Origin: Diospyros lotus
Taxonomy: Eukaryota > Streptophyta > Magnoliopsida > Ericales > Ebenaceae
Reading direction: 5' to 3'
Assembly (NCBI RefSeq): GCF_014633365.1
Contig: NC_068351.1
Span: 14,824,907 to 14,888,906 of the forward strand
Length of the DNA stretch: 64,000 nucleotides
In this document: one piece after another, positions 22,810 through 35,032 of the stretch
How positions within the stretch are numbered: position 1 is the first letter of the stretch
Layout of the letters: the number at the start of each line of letters is the position of its first letter
Notes under the pieces: model-generated
What the model was told of the DNA's origin: nothing
What the model saw: only the letters and a program-made list of their open reading frames with translations
Databases searched by the model: none
Program-made: the position numbers and the translations under genes

Positions 22810-23905
22810 AGAAAAGTTCTATCCGCAGCTAATAAATTTAGTCTTCACAACCTACATTTCATTAAATTCTTGTAAATTTCTATTTTACCTTACAGCTCAC
22901 AACTCACTCTCTCATCTGACCATCCCCGATCGTCGTCTTATCTCTCTTTTTCTCTCTTACACCATATACACACAAACATATACATACATATATATATATA
23001 TATATACACGCATGGTCGGTCATAGCTGCCGATCCACCGTAATTGCTGGGTCAATCACACCCCCCCCTCTCTCTCTCTAAAAAAGCATCTTGTCCCGTTC
23101 CTAATCACTCTTACCAACCTCATCCCAAATTTGTTGCATTAAAGAAACAGGGGCAATTGTCATTCAAATATATTCGTTCTTTTACACTACTAATCAGTTC
23201 TGCTTGTAACAACCAAGCAACTAACAAGTTCTACAAACACTTTGGGGCAGAGAACCACAAATAGTATCTCCAACAAGAGAATTATGTGCTTCCACTGCCG
23301 CCATGTATTCTACACCATTACTAATACTTAAAAAATGAAGTCTTAATTGAACATTACAGATTAGAAAAACATAAAATAGAAAATAAATGAACATAATCAA
23401 ATACAAACTTAGCCACATTGCTGAAATACTAGATCAATCGTCATTAGTCGACCCACACACACACTCTCTCTCTTTGTGCGATGGCCTTGAGGTGGGTGGG
23501 CACTGACATTGCCAAGGTGGGTCAACTATGGCCAACCCACCAGGGGAGGAGGGGAACCGCTGAACCCCGGGGTTCAGGAACCCCCCCAAATCGCGGGGTT
23601 CAGGAGTTCGAGAAACCCTCGAATCCCGAGATTTGGTAGTTCCCCCCTCTCGATGGGTCAGCTGACCCACCTTGGCAATGGCAATGGGTCGGTAGCCATA
23701 ACCGACCATGTATATGTGTGTGTATATATATATATATGTGTTTGTGTATGTATGGTGCGAGAGAGAAAAAGAGAGGCAGGGCGGTGGTTGGAGAAGAGAG
23801 TGAACTGTAGGGGTAAAATAGAAATTTTAAAATATGTAAAAAATTTGGCGAGATATAGATTGTGAAGAGCAAATTTGTGGGCAGTGGATAAAATTTCCAT
23901 TTAAC
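22810..23905. mobile_element. Foldback element with ~230-bp inverted arms
   Basis: The left arm (about 22810-23040) and the right arm (about 23650-23905, inverted) share ordered blocks: tttagtcttcacaac, aaatttctattttacc, a pyrimidine-rich stretch, a (TA/CA) microsatellite, and catggtcggt. The core also holds a secondary inverted pair around ccaaggtgggtca (23510 and 23670). No transposase frame. The arms differ by about a fifth of positions by eye, so the insertion is old. Target-site duplication not resolved. Confidence 0.65.
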
Positions 23906-24989
23906 ACTAATACTCTGGTAACCTCTCTCATATTATTCTCCTTTGTGCCCAACTTCCATCTTATTAATTCAAGCACACCAATAACTTGCTTCAAACCATT
24001 AAACCCAACCCCACTAATTAATTAGGTTTGGTTTGATTTGGTTTAAGCTTTTCTCTATTCACATTTTAGTTTTGATCTTTTTTTTAAGAAATACGGTTTA
24101 TAACTTGATTTCAACTTATGTCACAAAAAATCCCAAACCAAATATTATATACTAAAAGTATATCTAGTACCAAAAACTACTAATTATAATGCACAATGTC
24201 CATCTATATATATATATATATATATTTTAAATTTGTATATAAATTTAAATTAATTACTCGTACAAACCCTTTTTTTTTTTTTTTGTCAAAAAGATTCCTA
24301 TACTTTTTACCTTATTGCTAAAACACCCCATTTGTTACTAACCACATTAATTAAGTCAAAACTGAGTTAAATTTAATCAAAAAGTAAAAATAAAAAAATA
24401 AAAAGTGGGAGCCCATCAGCGACGGTGGTTCTTGTTGCCGATGGATTTCTAGAACCCACCCATTCGGTGATCTATGCAAGAATAAAGACCTGATAGGCAA
24501 GATCTAGAAGCAACAATCCGATCTAAGTGTTGCTTGCGAAGACAAAATTAAGAGTTGTGCCATGGGATGGGTAGGCAGGCTCCTAGAATAGAATTGCAGC
24601 AGAAAGGTGGACCTTGACATTAAAGAAAGACAACACAATCAACAACGAGACCCAATCTTATCAACGGTGAAATGGTAGACTTTTCCCTCTCTACTACAAG
24701 CAGAAGCAGTTGCCTCCTCGCCCGCCGCCCATTCAAACTAACCCCTTCTCACCACCTTCTGTCTCTTCGAGTCACCATCACCTTCCTCCCTTGCAAATCT
24801 ATCTCTTCCTCGCCTCATCTGTCGAGACCCATGGATTCGTCAATAGAGATATCCCTCTTCCTTGCCTCATCTCTCTTTTTCTCATGTTTAACTAGAATGA
24901 CGAATTTGTTAATGGGTCAATTGGAATGACCAATTTGACTATAACGATGAAATCTCAATAAAAAATAAATATAAAAATGACTGTTCAGT
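23906..24989. other. Gene-free stretch
   Basis: TA repeats at 24205-24228 and a T run near 24270. The 24400-24900 portion is less AT-rich and gives Ser/Pro-rich open frames without recognisable domains. Confidence 0.35.
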
Positions 24990-25565
24990 GACAACAGTTG
25001 CATGGAAGGAATGCAGCGATTAGGGTGGTCATTGGTACTGATGATGCGGAGCCGATCACCTTCTTCTGTCTCGGACCAAGTACCTGCAAAAAGGGTGGGG
25101 ACTTGCTCCCCGTGATCCCTCCAACGCTCAAGTCAGTTCATAGGGTTTTTGAGGAGTATAATAGTAATGGAAAAATAATATATGAGTCCCTTAGGAGTCA
25201 GATCCGATCCCCATACCTGTAGAGGTTGCCCTCTATTTATAGATGTCTCGTGGCCTTTCCCTTAGGAGATAAGATATATTTCAAAAGAAGAGGTTGATCC
25301 CCTTTCCATGGGGAGAAAAGATAATCTTCCCTAATAGAGATAATTCTTGGGATATTTAAAGATATCATTGGTTGACTTAATCTTCTTCTTTATCTCTTTC
25401 CAGTTCAAAATCATAATAAAGATTATAAAGATAAGCGGAGCTCCTAAGTCTTGACACATGGCGATCGCATATTGGTCTTTACTGGCACACATGACTCCGA
25501 GTTAATGGTAACCTCCCAGGGATAGTACAGTAAAATTGCCCCCCTGTAAATATTCCCTCATCAGG
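24990..25565 (-). repeat. Gypsy-type LTR, probably solo
   Basis: On the minus strand it begins TGATGAGGGAATATTTACAG. It contains a core promoter CATCTATAAATAGAGGGC (about 25230-25250), then a stretch with actgacttgagcgttggagg (near 25110-25135), which is typical of plant gypsy LTRs just after the promoter. No gag-pol is nearby, so it looks like a solo LTR. The left boundary is uncertain. Confidence 0.55.
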
Positions 25566-25664
25566 TACCGATCATGGTAATGAAGGCGGGGAAAGGGACA
25601 GTGAAAGGCGACGATGACCAAGGTCATAAAAGGTGGAGTGGGTTATCTTTTAATTTTTTTAAAA

Positions 25665-26370
25665 TACGTAAGGTATCATTCTAATTTACCTAAACTATGA
25701 TATATCCCTTAACTTGAAGGGAGATTTATTGTACCCCTCAAATTTTAAATTGAATCTATTGCATTCTTCAAATCAAAATTTTAGATCCGTTGTCCAATTC
25801 AGACAGGTGAAATCTAACGCGGTTGAAAAGGGTGAGCCATAAAATGGATATCTTTTCTCTCTTCAGACCCATTCTCAGCTTCTCCATCGTTGTTGGCGCC
25901 TCTATCTCTTTCGTGGTAGCCGTAGTCGCAAGCCATCGCCTCCAACTCTATCCCCATTCTCATCGGTCGTCGCCTCTAGCCTCCATCATTGCCTCTTCCA
26001 TCAGCTTCTCCGTCATTCATCACTCGCACCTCCATCGTCCACCACCTTATCCATTGTCGACGTCCCCATCTTTCATGTATATGTATATATATATTGTATT
26101 AATATATTTTTTAATTATTATAACAATAGCTAATGATAAAATTTTATTTGAACATCAACATATATATATTGTATTAATATAAAATTTTAATAAATAATTA
26201 CATATATAATTTATCAACATATATATTATATTAATATAAAATTTTGTCCAAATGCATGCATTTAAAATTTGAGGAGCATAATAAATTTCAATTTAAAACT
26301 TAAAAGGTACAATAGGTGTCCCTTCAAATTAAGGGACATAAATGATTAAACGGACAATCTCATAGGTATG
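25665..26370. mobile_element. Foldback element with AT-rich arms and GC-rich core
   Basis: The left arm (25665-25775) and the right arm (26255-26370, inverted) share tcccttaacttgaaggga, attgtacccctcaaa and attttaaattgaa blocks. The core (25840-26050) is rich in C and T, giving a Ser/His-rich open frame that I do not regard as a gene. No target-site duplication was fixed. Confidence 0.6.
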
Positions 26371-27410
26371 GATGTGTTTTTAGCCCCTTAACTATTGAAC
26401 TTCTGCAGAACAGCCACTGTGATTTCACATATTGATGTGAACATCTAATAAAATCCCTCCACATACACACCTATGTGTATTGATTGTGCTTTGGTTTTCA
26501 AATACCTTTGGGTTAATTTGAATTCATGGGTTTGGATTGATGTGGGTTTTAGAATTTCCTTGATGCAGCAACTTTTGGGTCAACACGAGGAAGAAAGGAA
26601 GATGGCGACACATAGGGCTTCAGACCTCTGGGTCGTTTAGTCAAGGAAAGACAGAAAGAGAGAGACATGGGAGAAAGTGGGAACGGGAGAGAAAGGGCCT
26701 TCAGTTAATCATTTCTTGTCATTTTGTTCAAGAAGATTTGTTGCATCAAACAACCACCTCAGGCCCTCAACTACCGCCACCAAAAAAGAGCCTTATCCTT
26801 ATATATATATGCAAGAGGTTCTTTGTCGTTTAGGGGGTTTTGTTCCACCAAATCTCAAAAGAGTGCTAAGTTAATTTACAATTTATTAATGGGTATATCC
26901 AACTTTCAATTTCATTTCAATTATAAGCTATGGTGTAACATTGGCAATTCCTGTCATCATATGACAATATGGAAAGTTGGGGTGGATGCCACCTCATCTT
27001 TCTCTCTCGAAACACCACGGTCGAAAACTCCGTCTAGTTTCTGACCATGGGTTCACTATGTGCGGCTAGTTGTAACAATGAAGATGACAAGCTACAATAG
27101 AGGAGGCAGTACCGGCAATGGGCTACAACAGCGAAGGCTGTAGCAACATCGACGATGCAAGTGAGCACACTAGTGACGACAACAGAGGCCCATGAAGGAG
27201 GAGGGAGCAACGATGGAAAGAGCAGGGGAAAATCTGAGCACTGACGGAGAAGGTGGTTACTGGAGAATATGATTGCAAGGCAGTTTACGGACAACTACAA
27301 ATCTGAGCATCGCATTTCAAGCTTGAACTCCGCTGCAATGGGGTTCAGATCAGGCCAGAACCCCATTGCAATGGCTTCTATTGAATTGAAGAGAGCATGG
27401 CTATTTATAG
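26371..27410. other. Gene-free stretch before copia element 3
   Basis: Contains low-complexity sequence at 27050-27240, with no recognisable family. The sequence up to 27411 replaces the outer end of the left LTR of copia element 3. Confidence 0.35.
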
Positions 27411-27684
27411 GAAAATTACAACCAGAATTCTACAAAAAACTCTCACAGATCTCACTCTCTCTAGATCTTCACTAATCATCTATCTTGGGATACAATTACA
27501 AGAAGAGAGCATGGCTATTTATAAGAAAATCAAGGTAAGCAAAAGTCAACAAAGTTAGGCAATCTGCCTAACCCGCCTGATGCATCCAAAGATGCCAAAC
27601 ATTTGCCAAACCCACTGCCGCCTGATACAGCCAAGGCTACCAAACCCACTATCATCATTCAAACCATGTGACTTGACTTCTACA
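27411..27684 (-). repeat. 3' LTR of copia element 3, truncated
   Basis: Matches the inner about 270 bp of the right LTR, from aattacaaccagaattctac to gacttctaca. It lacks the 45-bp duplication found in the other LTR. Confidence 0.85.
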
Positions 27685-27717
27685 ATTCTTCCCCTCTAGT
27701 CACATCTAGATCTATTG

Positions 27718-29486
27718 TCACCTGGCAAGTATCCCAGCTATGTCTCTACATAGCTCTACCTTCTCTCGAGTAACTACTTTAGTTAACATGTCGGCTGGAT
27801 TCTCCTTTGTATGGATCTTCACTAGTCTCAACAGCTGTTGATCCATTACTTCGCGTATCCAATAATAGTGAATGTCAATGTGCTTTGTACGAGAATGATA
27901 CATTGAGTTCTTGATCAAATTCAGAGCACTTTGACTATCACAATGTATCTTGTAGTCCTCTTGCATGATCCTAAATTCTTGGAGAAAACGCTTTAACCAC
28001 AACATTTCTTTCCCAGCTTCTGCTACTGCACTGTACTCAGCTTCTGTTGTGGATAAAGCAACACACTTCTGCAATCTTGATTGCCATGACACGGCTCCCC
28101 CAGCAAAAGTGTAGAGAAATCCCGAAGTAGACTTTCTACCATCAAGATCTCCTGCCATATCTGCATCCGTATAACCTTTCAAGATTGGATCAGCTCTCCC
28201 GTAACAAAGACATGTTTTCGGCGTACCTTTTAAGTACCTGAGAATCCATTTGACTGCCTCCCAATGTTCCTTTCCAGGGTTAGAGAGAAAACGACTCACT
28301 ATACCCACTATGTAAGCAATATCTGGTCTTGTACATACCATCGCATACATCAGACTTCCCACTGCTGAAGAGTATGGTATTGATGACATCTCCTCGATCT
28401 CTCTCTTAGATGAGGGGCACGAACTCGTGCTCAACTTGAAGTGATTGGCTAATGGAATACTTACCGGTTTGGCATTTTGCATATTGAACAGATCACCCGT
28501 TCAATGTACTTCTCCTAAGATAGCCATAACCTTCTGTTCTTCCTGTCTCGAATGATCTGCATTCCTAAAATTTGTTGAGCCGATCCTAAGTCCTTCATGT
28601 CAAAGGACTTTGAGAGTTCCTTCTTCTGCTGTCTGATTTTCATCACATCTTGTCCCACGATCAAAATATCGTTTACATATAGTAGAAGAACAACAAAGTT
28701 CCCATCAGGAAATCTCTAAATATACACACACTGATCTGCAGCAGTTCGCTTGTACCCTTGACTCACCATGCAAGAGTCAAACTTCATGTACCACTGCCTT
28801 GGTGCTTGCTTTAGACCGTATAAGCTCTTTTTTAGCTTGCAAACGAGGTTCTTACCTGACACCTCAAAACCTTCTGGCTGCTGCATGTAGATTTCTTCAT
28901 TCAGATCTCCATGAAGAAATGTTGTCTTGACATCCATCTGTTCAAGCTCTAGGTTCAACTTGGCTACCAAGCCAAGAATGACTCTTATTGAAGTCATTTT
29001 TACAACTGGTGAAAAAATCTCATCAAAGTCAATTCCCTTTTTCTGTTGGAATCCTTTGACTACCAATCAAGCTTTGTGCTTCACCACCTTTCTGTTGCCA
29101 TCTTTCTTCAGCTTGAACACCAATTTATTTTTCAAAGCCTTTTTCCCGTGTGGAAGATTGACTATCTCATAAGTGTGATTCTTCTGCAGAGAATCCATCT
29201 CATCCTGCATTGCAAGCAGCCACTTTTCTTTATCCTTATGAGATACAGCTTCTTGAAAATTTTCTAGTTCTCCATCTTCGATAAGCAGAATGTACTCAGA
29301 TTCTGAATATCTCGTTGACAGAATCCGACCTCGTTCATATCTACGAACTTCTGGGTTCGAAGGTTCACCATCATCTAATCCTTGTGACGGTCCAATAGCT
29401 TCTGGTGGAGGGGCTTGTGGCTCCCCCTGCTCAACACCCTTTGCTTCTTCCTCCTCTTCTGCTTCCAGCATTTCCTCAGGCACCAA
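27718..29486 (-). pseudogene. Copia RT-RNase H remnant (element 3)
   Basis: The frame begins in the linker (KDKEKWLLAMQDEMDSL), then 29066-28716 covers GIDFDEIFSPVVK, TSIRVILGLVA and SLYGLKQAPRQWY, ending at a stop after CVYI. The next part carries the polymerase box as YVNDIL (near 28670-28680), so one catalytic Asp of YVDD is replaced by Asn. 28482-27718 is a fully open 255-codon RNase H region with GYTDADMAGD, STTEAEYSA, DSQSALNL, RTKHIDIHYYWIREV and NPADMLTK. Confidence 0.92.
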
Positions 29487-29626
29487 ATCGTCATCAATGG
29501 AAAATTTTGTTGGTGCTGGTCTTGAAATGTCTTCATGGGTACTAGAATATGGATTCTAAAACATTATGGGCTTTTCAATGTCTGTTATCGTCTGGCTTTC
29601 ATGGAACACTACGTCCTTGCTTCTAA

Positions 29627-30562
29627 TCACTTCTTCTCCTTTGGGTCCCATAACCTGTATCCAAATTCCTCATCTCCATAGCCTATGAAGATACATGGGG
29701 TTGTCCTTGCATCGAGCTTTTGTCTAAGCTCCTTGGATACATATGCAAATGCTAAGCAACCAAATACTCTCAAGTGAGAATACGAGGGGTTCTTACCAGA
29801 CCACATTTTCTCGGGGACTTCAAAATTCAGCGGTGCTGACGGTGATTTGTTGATTAGGTAACAGGCGGTTCTGACAGCTTCTCCCCAGAATGGCTTTGGC
29901 AGCTTAGTCATACTGAGCATGCTTCTAACTCTTTCCATAATGGTCCGATTCATTCTCTCGGTAACACCATTATGCTGTGGGGTGCGTGGGACCGTCTTCT
30001 CATGTCGGATGCCGTGTGTCATGCAGTAGGCATCGAACTCTTTGGAAGTGTATTCGCCTCCATTATCTAACCGAAGACACTTCAACTTCTTTCCTGTTTC
30101 ACACTCTACCATGGTATGAAATAGTTTAAAGTAATCAAACACCTGGTCCTTAGTCTTGATAAAATACACCCACACTTTTCGAGAAGCATCATCAATGAAT
30201 GTCAGAAAGTACTTGTTTCCACCTAAGGATTCAGCTTCCAGGGGACCGCAAATATCATAGTGTACCAGACTGAGCAACTCTGATCTCCTCGTTGAAGAGT
30301 AACTAAAAGATACTCTGTTTTGTTTGCCAAACAAACAGTGATTGCAAGGATCTGGAGCAGTACCTTTGGCAACAGTAATAAGCTCCTTCTTTTCCAGGGT
30401 TGACAAATCCTTCTCACTCATGTGACCAAGTCTCTGGTGCCACAGATTCTGAGAAGTCTTCGTTTCAACTATGTTGAGGCTATCTATACATATTTTTGCA
30501 TGAGTCTTGTACAACGTGCCACAAATATGTCCTTGGGTAACTACCATAGCGCCTTTTATCAA
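29627..30562 (-). pseudogene. Copia integrase segment, open (element 3)
   Basis: An uninterrupted frame of about 310 codons holds the zinc-binding HQRLGHMS...CNHCLFG and the core catalytic residues: Asp in HYDICGPLE, Asp in LRLDNGGEY, Glu in NGVTERMNR. It also has the DDASRKVWVY block and the C-terminal GYRLWDPKE. This is the best-preserved domain of the element. It is a segment of a longer polyprotein that is broken on both sides, so it is listed as a pseudogene. Confidence 0.9.
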
Positions 30563-31763
30563 CTTCCATATGCCATTGCTAAACTAATTATCATAGCCCT
30601 GTCTGTCAAGAGCTAGTCCAGAAAGTAAATTCAGCTGAAGATCTACACATGTCTGACATCCTTCAAGGTGATTGTGATCCCTACGCTCGTTCGTATCTGA
30701 ACATCACCAATTCCAGCTATCTCAGAGGAATTAGAATTTCCCATCTTCATTGCTCCAAAATCACCTGTTTTGTATGTTGTGAAGAAATCTCTGTGGGGAG
30801 TCACGTGGTAAGATGCTGCAGTAACTACCACCCATTCTGTGTCTTCTTTTGAGACATGAAGGCATGTCTCATCTTGGATGGAACAGTAGGCTACTTCTCC
30901 ATGAATAGTGACTAGTGTATCTCTATCCTTCTTCTTCGGCTGGGAACTGCCTTGACCCTACTCTCGTTGCAATTTTCGACAGTTCTTCTTCAAATGACCC
31001 TCAATGCCACAATGGTAGCACTTGTAAGTCCTTTTTCCATCTGTGGATTTGCCCCTACTCTTGCTCTTTCCTCTCCACTTGCCTCGACAATATCGTTGTT
31101 GTCTTCCTCGATTTTCTGTTACAAGGGCATGAGTCTGGTGTCCTTTCTTTTGGCCTCCTCGTTGAACAGGGCATCCTTAACCATTATCATGGTAAGTTTT
31201 CCTTCTGGGGCCGAATTGCTAAAAGAGACTACTAGAATCTCCCAGCTATCAGGAAGAGAATTGAGAAGTAAGAGCGCTTGTGTTTCATCCCTAAGCGACA
31301 TATCCACAGACGACAACTGGTTTACCAGGCTCTAGAACTCACTGGTGTGCTCGGCAACTGAAGTTTCACTACTCAGCTTCAAATTAACTAACCGCCTCAT
31401 TAACAGGGCATTGTTCCGAGCAATCTTTGCCTGGTACATGCCTTCCAGTTTCGTCCATAGGGCATGTGCGTCTGTCTCTTGTGCGATATGGTGGAAGACA
31501 CTATGATCAATCTATTGCCAGATTTGACCAATAGTTTTTCTGTTTAATTTCTTCCATTCTGCTGGTTTGGAAGGATCAGGGTTAACACCCAATAACTCCA
31601 GGAGATCGTACAAATCTCTACAACTGAGAATATCTTCCATCCGAGGTCTCCGTAGTGTGTAGTTGGTGGACGTGAGCTTTATCATGGCTCCTGATGATGT
31701 TCTTTCCTTCATTTTCAATAACTTGTTCAAAAACAAAGTTGAATCTTCCAAAACGGAGCGCAT
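30563..31763 (-). pseudogene. Copia gag-protease remnant (element 3)
   Basis: Gag: 31763-31512 and 31316-31119 carry LTSTNYTLRRPRMEDIL and LLLLNSLPDSWE, split by stops. The zinc knuckle CYHCGIEGHLKKNC (about 30975-31020) is complete. Protease: WVVVTAASYHVTP near 30823; the family motif has Asp before T-A-A-S and here it is Val, so the catalytic residue is gone. Confidence 0.88.
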
Positions 31764-32384
31764 TGTTGCGTCCGGAAGGGTAAAAAATGGTAGATTTGAC
31801 TCTTACGGAGTCAAATTCTAATTTGTAGAAAATCATGGGGCTCAAATGTAATTTCAGAAAGTTCAGAGGGCTAAAGTACAATTTCTAAAAAGTACAGGGG
31901 CTAAATGCAATTTATGAAAAGTTCATGAGCTAAATTACAATTTATGAAAAGTTCAGGGGTCAAAATGTAATTTCTGAAAAGTCTAGGGGTCAAACTGTAA
32001 TTCCATAAAACTTCAGGGACCAATCTGCAATTTTTCAAAAGTCCAGCAACGTGCTGACGTGGCAATTGACGTGGCGATTTGACCAGATGATGTGGCGATT
32101 GACCAGCTGACGTGGCGAATGACATGGCGCCACATTGTCTTCAACCTCCAGACGGCACGTGGTGAGAGTGGTCTTCACTCTCCGATCTTCAAGTGGCGCG
32201 TGGAGGCGCGTCTGGTGTCCGTTTGGCCTGCGAAAAATTTCTGCATGCTCATCTTGGCACGAGGAATCTTCTAGTATGATTAAAATACCAATTTGACAAT
32301 TTTGAAAAAATCTCATTTCAAGAACAGAGGCTTTGTTATTCAGATTCCTATCTTCAGCGCTCAACCTGAGGCTCTGATTTCACT

Positions 32385-32790
32385 TGTTGGGAAACCAAAA
32401 ATCAAAATACCAATGAACCAAGAGATAAAATGAGAGAAAAGGAATCTATTTCTCACTGAATAAATTCGCAAAGAATTACAACCAGAATTCTACAAAAAAA
32501 CTCTCACAGATCTCACTTTCTCTGGATCCTCACTAATCCTCTATCTTAGGATACAATTACAAGAAGAGAGCATGGCTATTTATAAAAGAATGAAGGTAAG
32601 CAAAAGTCAACAAAGTTAGGCAATCTATAAGAGAATGAAGGTAAGCAAAAGTCAACAAAGTTAGGCAATCTGCCTAACCCACCTGATGCATCCAAAGATG
32701 CCAAACATCTGCCAAACCCACTACCGCCTGATACAGCCAAGGTTACCAAACCCACTACCATCATTCAAACCATGTGGCTTGACTTCTACA
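32385..32790 (-). repeat. 5' LTR of copia element 3
   Basis: Runs TGTTGGGAAACC to gacttctaca. A 45-bp unit starting agaatgaaggtaagcaaaag is present twice in tandem (32587 and 32632) and only once in the left LTR. Confidence 0.88.
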
Positions 32791-33818
32791 ACACACACTC
32801 ACTGACATGATAACTTTTCGACGTCTCCTCAACTCTCTCTCTCCGGCATCTCCTCAACTCTCTCTGTTTTTCCGACGACGTCTCCTCAACTCATTCTCTC
32901 CCTCCAACGACGTCTCCACAACCCCTTCTTTCTATCCAATGAAGCTACAGAGCACTTACTCAAGTAACTAGAACAACTAAGGGCACAAAAATGAGTATCT
33001 AAAAAGGAAGAGAAAAATGTCAAAGCCAGAGTTGTTCAAACTCTATAGATGGCTGATTGTGAAGAATTATCTCCTTCCTTGTCCTCAAAATCAAGCGACG
33101 ACAAAGAAGGAGGGAAATTGAGGAGACGTAGCCTGATAGAAAAAGGGAGACCAAAGACGTCGCCGAATATGAGGTGACACAACTGAGGAAAGAGAATGAG
33201 CCAAAGAGACTTGAGAAAGAGAGAAAGGAGACGCCAGCGAAAGAAGGACACCAAAGGAGACACAGCCAGATAGAGAGAGAGAAAGAGAGAGTTGAGGAAA
33301 TGTCAGAGAGAAAGGAGTTAAGGACATGTAGCTAGAGAGAGAGGGGGGGGGGAGTTAAGGAGACACTAAAGAGAGAGATAGAGCTAATGAGAACGTTGGA
33401 GAAAGAAGAGACGTTAGAGAGAGAAATAATGAGTTAAGGAGACACCGAAAAAAAGACACGTCAACGCGATTGCGTATCACTTGCTACCCAAATAGGTGAT
33501 TTTGCATGATTTAGGGACACATTTGAAACTACGAAAAGTTTAGAGTTCCATGAGAAAAAAAAAACGTAAAAATTTGAAAGCAAAAATATGTTTTTGGCCT
33601 AAAAGTTAAATAGCCTTTTAATAATCTACCCTTTCAAAAATATTTTTACATGCACACGAAACACTAAAATAGGATTAAAAATTGTTTGTGTAAAATATTT
33701 TCATATATAATTATTTTTCAATGTAAATCTACTTGGAAACATGTAGGGCTTGGATTCACCTACTTGTTTTCTTTTGGTGTCCTATTACTTAGTCCCTATA
33801 GTGGGAATTATAACCAAC
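32791..33818. other. Gene-free; CT/GA-rich island
   Basis: A stretch of CT repeats with cgacgtctcctcaact units (32815-32935) is partly mirrored by GA-rich gttaaggagacac units at 33290-33450, suggesting a decayed foldback. The open frames here are low-complexity artefacts. Confidence 0.4.
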
Positions 33819-33965
33819 AGGGGTGAATCTAGGGAGGGCAGGCACGGGCTGCAGCCCATGCCCGCTCCAGCCCTCCCCTAAATCTATCATGAAATTTGGA
33901 CCATTGGAGATTGAAATGGCTTCTGGATTTGGGGGACTCCAGATCCATCACTGGATCCGCCCCTA
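33819..33965. mobile_element. hAT-type MITE, ~147 bp
   Basis: Ends aggggtgaatctaggg and, inverted, taggggcggatccagtg. The flanks ataaccaac (33810-33818 and 33966-33974) are identical, giving an 8- to 9-bp target-site duplication. The ends resemble the cagtggcggatc family of hAT MITEs. No coding capacity. Confidence 0.72.
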
Positions 33966-35032
33966 ATAACCAACGTATAGCACAAGTAAAAGTCTTGGCA
34001 CGGATGAAATTAATCCCAAAAACTAATGAATTGGGATACAGATATTTATTATGCTAGGCTTTCTGGCATAATCTTTTTTTGGTTTGTTGTGTGGGGGTTG
34101 GGGGTGGAGGGGATGTTCAAGACAATTGTAGGTGACCAATAGTGAAACACTCACTGCCCTTGGAAAATACTAATTTGTTGGTCTCCCTAACATGGAATGT
34201 GTGAGAGGGGTCCAATTAGCAACAAAAACTTCTAATAGGTATGGGCATCTAAATTAGATATTGGATAGGATACAAAACAAACACCATACTGAACTTGAGC
34301 CATTGCTAACCTAACTAAATACCGGTTTGCGCACAGGTGGCATCCACCACCTTTAACACCGACAACTACAGGTCCCGTCCAAGTCAAATGTGGGGACACT
34401 GAGGGGCCGGGGGAGAGAGAACACTTAAAAGATTATGAATGAATGAAAATCAGCAACAGCCCATAGCTCCCAACAACGTTTTCAGCATTTTAATTTATTA
34501 CCGATGAGAAAAAGGTCGGAAGCGTAAAATGTGTCAAAACCCCCCAAGGAGTTTTTAGTCATTTGATATGAGCGTGGGGGCGGGGTTGGGGGTGGGTGGA
34601 TGGGAGATGAGAAAAAAGCAGGCAAGGGGCAGCAAGGGGAAAGGTCCGCCAACGAAGCCGGCAGAGGGGAGAGAAGCATATGCATCATCAGTCCGGTGAC
34701 GACGGATTTCCCGGAACTATCCAATTCGATTCAAACAAGCATTACCGGCTCACCCCTTTCTTTCCTTCCACGTGTCCCGCCTCCACCCACGCCGTCAATA
34801 CACTCCCTCCGGTCCCTTCGCCCGCCCTCGGTTTTTTCCGTCAACCGAAAAATATAAAAATTCCTTTATTTCCCTGTCCTAAATGTTAAAACGACGTCAA
34901 AACACGCACTCCGTCAATAAATTCCTCCGGTCAACACACCGCCCCACCTAATAAACCCTAATCCACCCCTCCCCCATCTCTCTATCTGCTTTTTCTGTTC
35001 TCTCTCCAGCGGCCGTCAGATCGGAGGCTTCC
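33966..35032 (+). promoter_or_regulatory. Upstream and promoter region of the trihelix gene
   Basis: A G-box core CACGTG lies at 34769-34774, about 260 bp before the start codon. A telo-box-like AAACCCTAA lies at about 34953-34961, and a pyrimidine-rich leader (34965-35010) leads up to ATG 35033. Both motifs occur in many plant promoters; function here is inferred. Other parts show nothing notable. Confidence 0.45.

Larger units (their letters stand above)
27411..32790 (-). mobile_element. Copia-type LTR retrotransposon 3, one LTR truncated
   Basis: The right (5') LTR runs 32385-32790 (TGTTGGG to ttctaca). The left (3') LTR matches it only from about 27411 to 27684, so its outer about 100 bp are lost. 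A polypurine tract (agaggggaagaat on the minus strand) adjoins the left LTR. The primer site next to the right LTR reads TGAAATCAGAGCC (near 32369-32382), two changes from the initiator tRNA-Met match. Gag, zinc knuckle, protease, integrase, RT and RNase H follow on the minus strand with long open segments but several lesions. No target-site duplication can be shown because one end is missing. Confidence 0.92.

Noticed and set aside
25823..26182. 119-codon open frame with Ser/His-rich content
   Set aside because: Low-complexity CT-rich core of a foldback; ends run into AT-rich repeats.
30952..31335. 127-codon + strand open frame
   Set aside because: Antisense shadow of the copia gag remnant on the minus strand.
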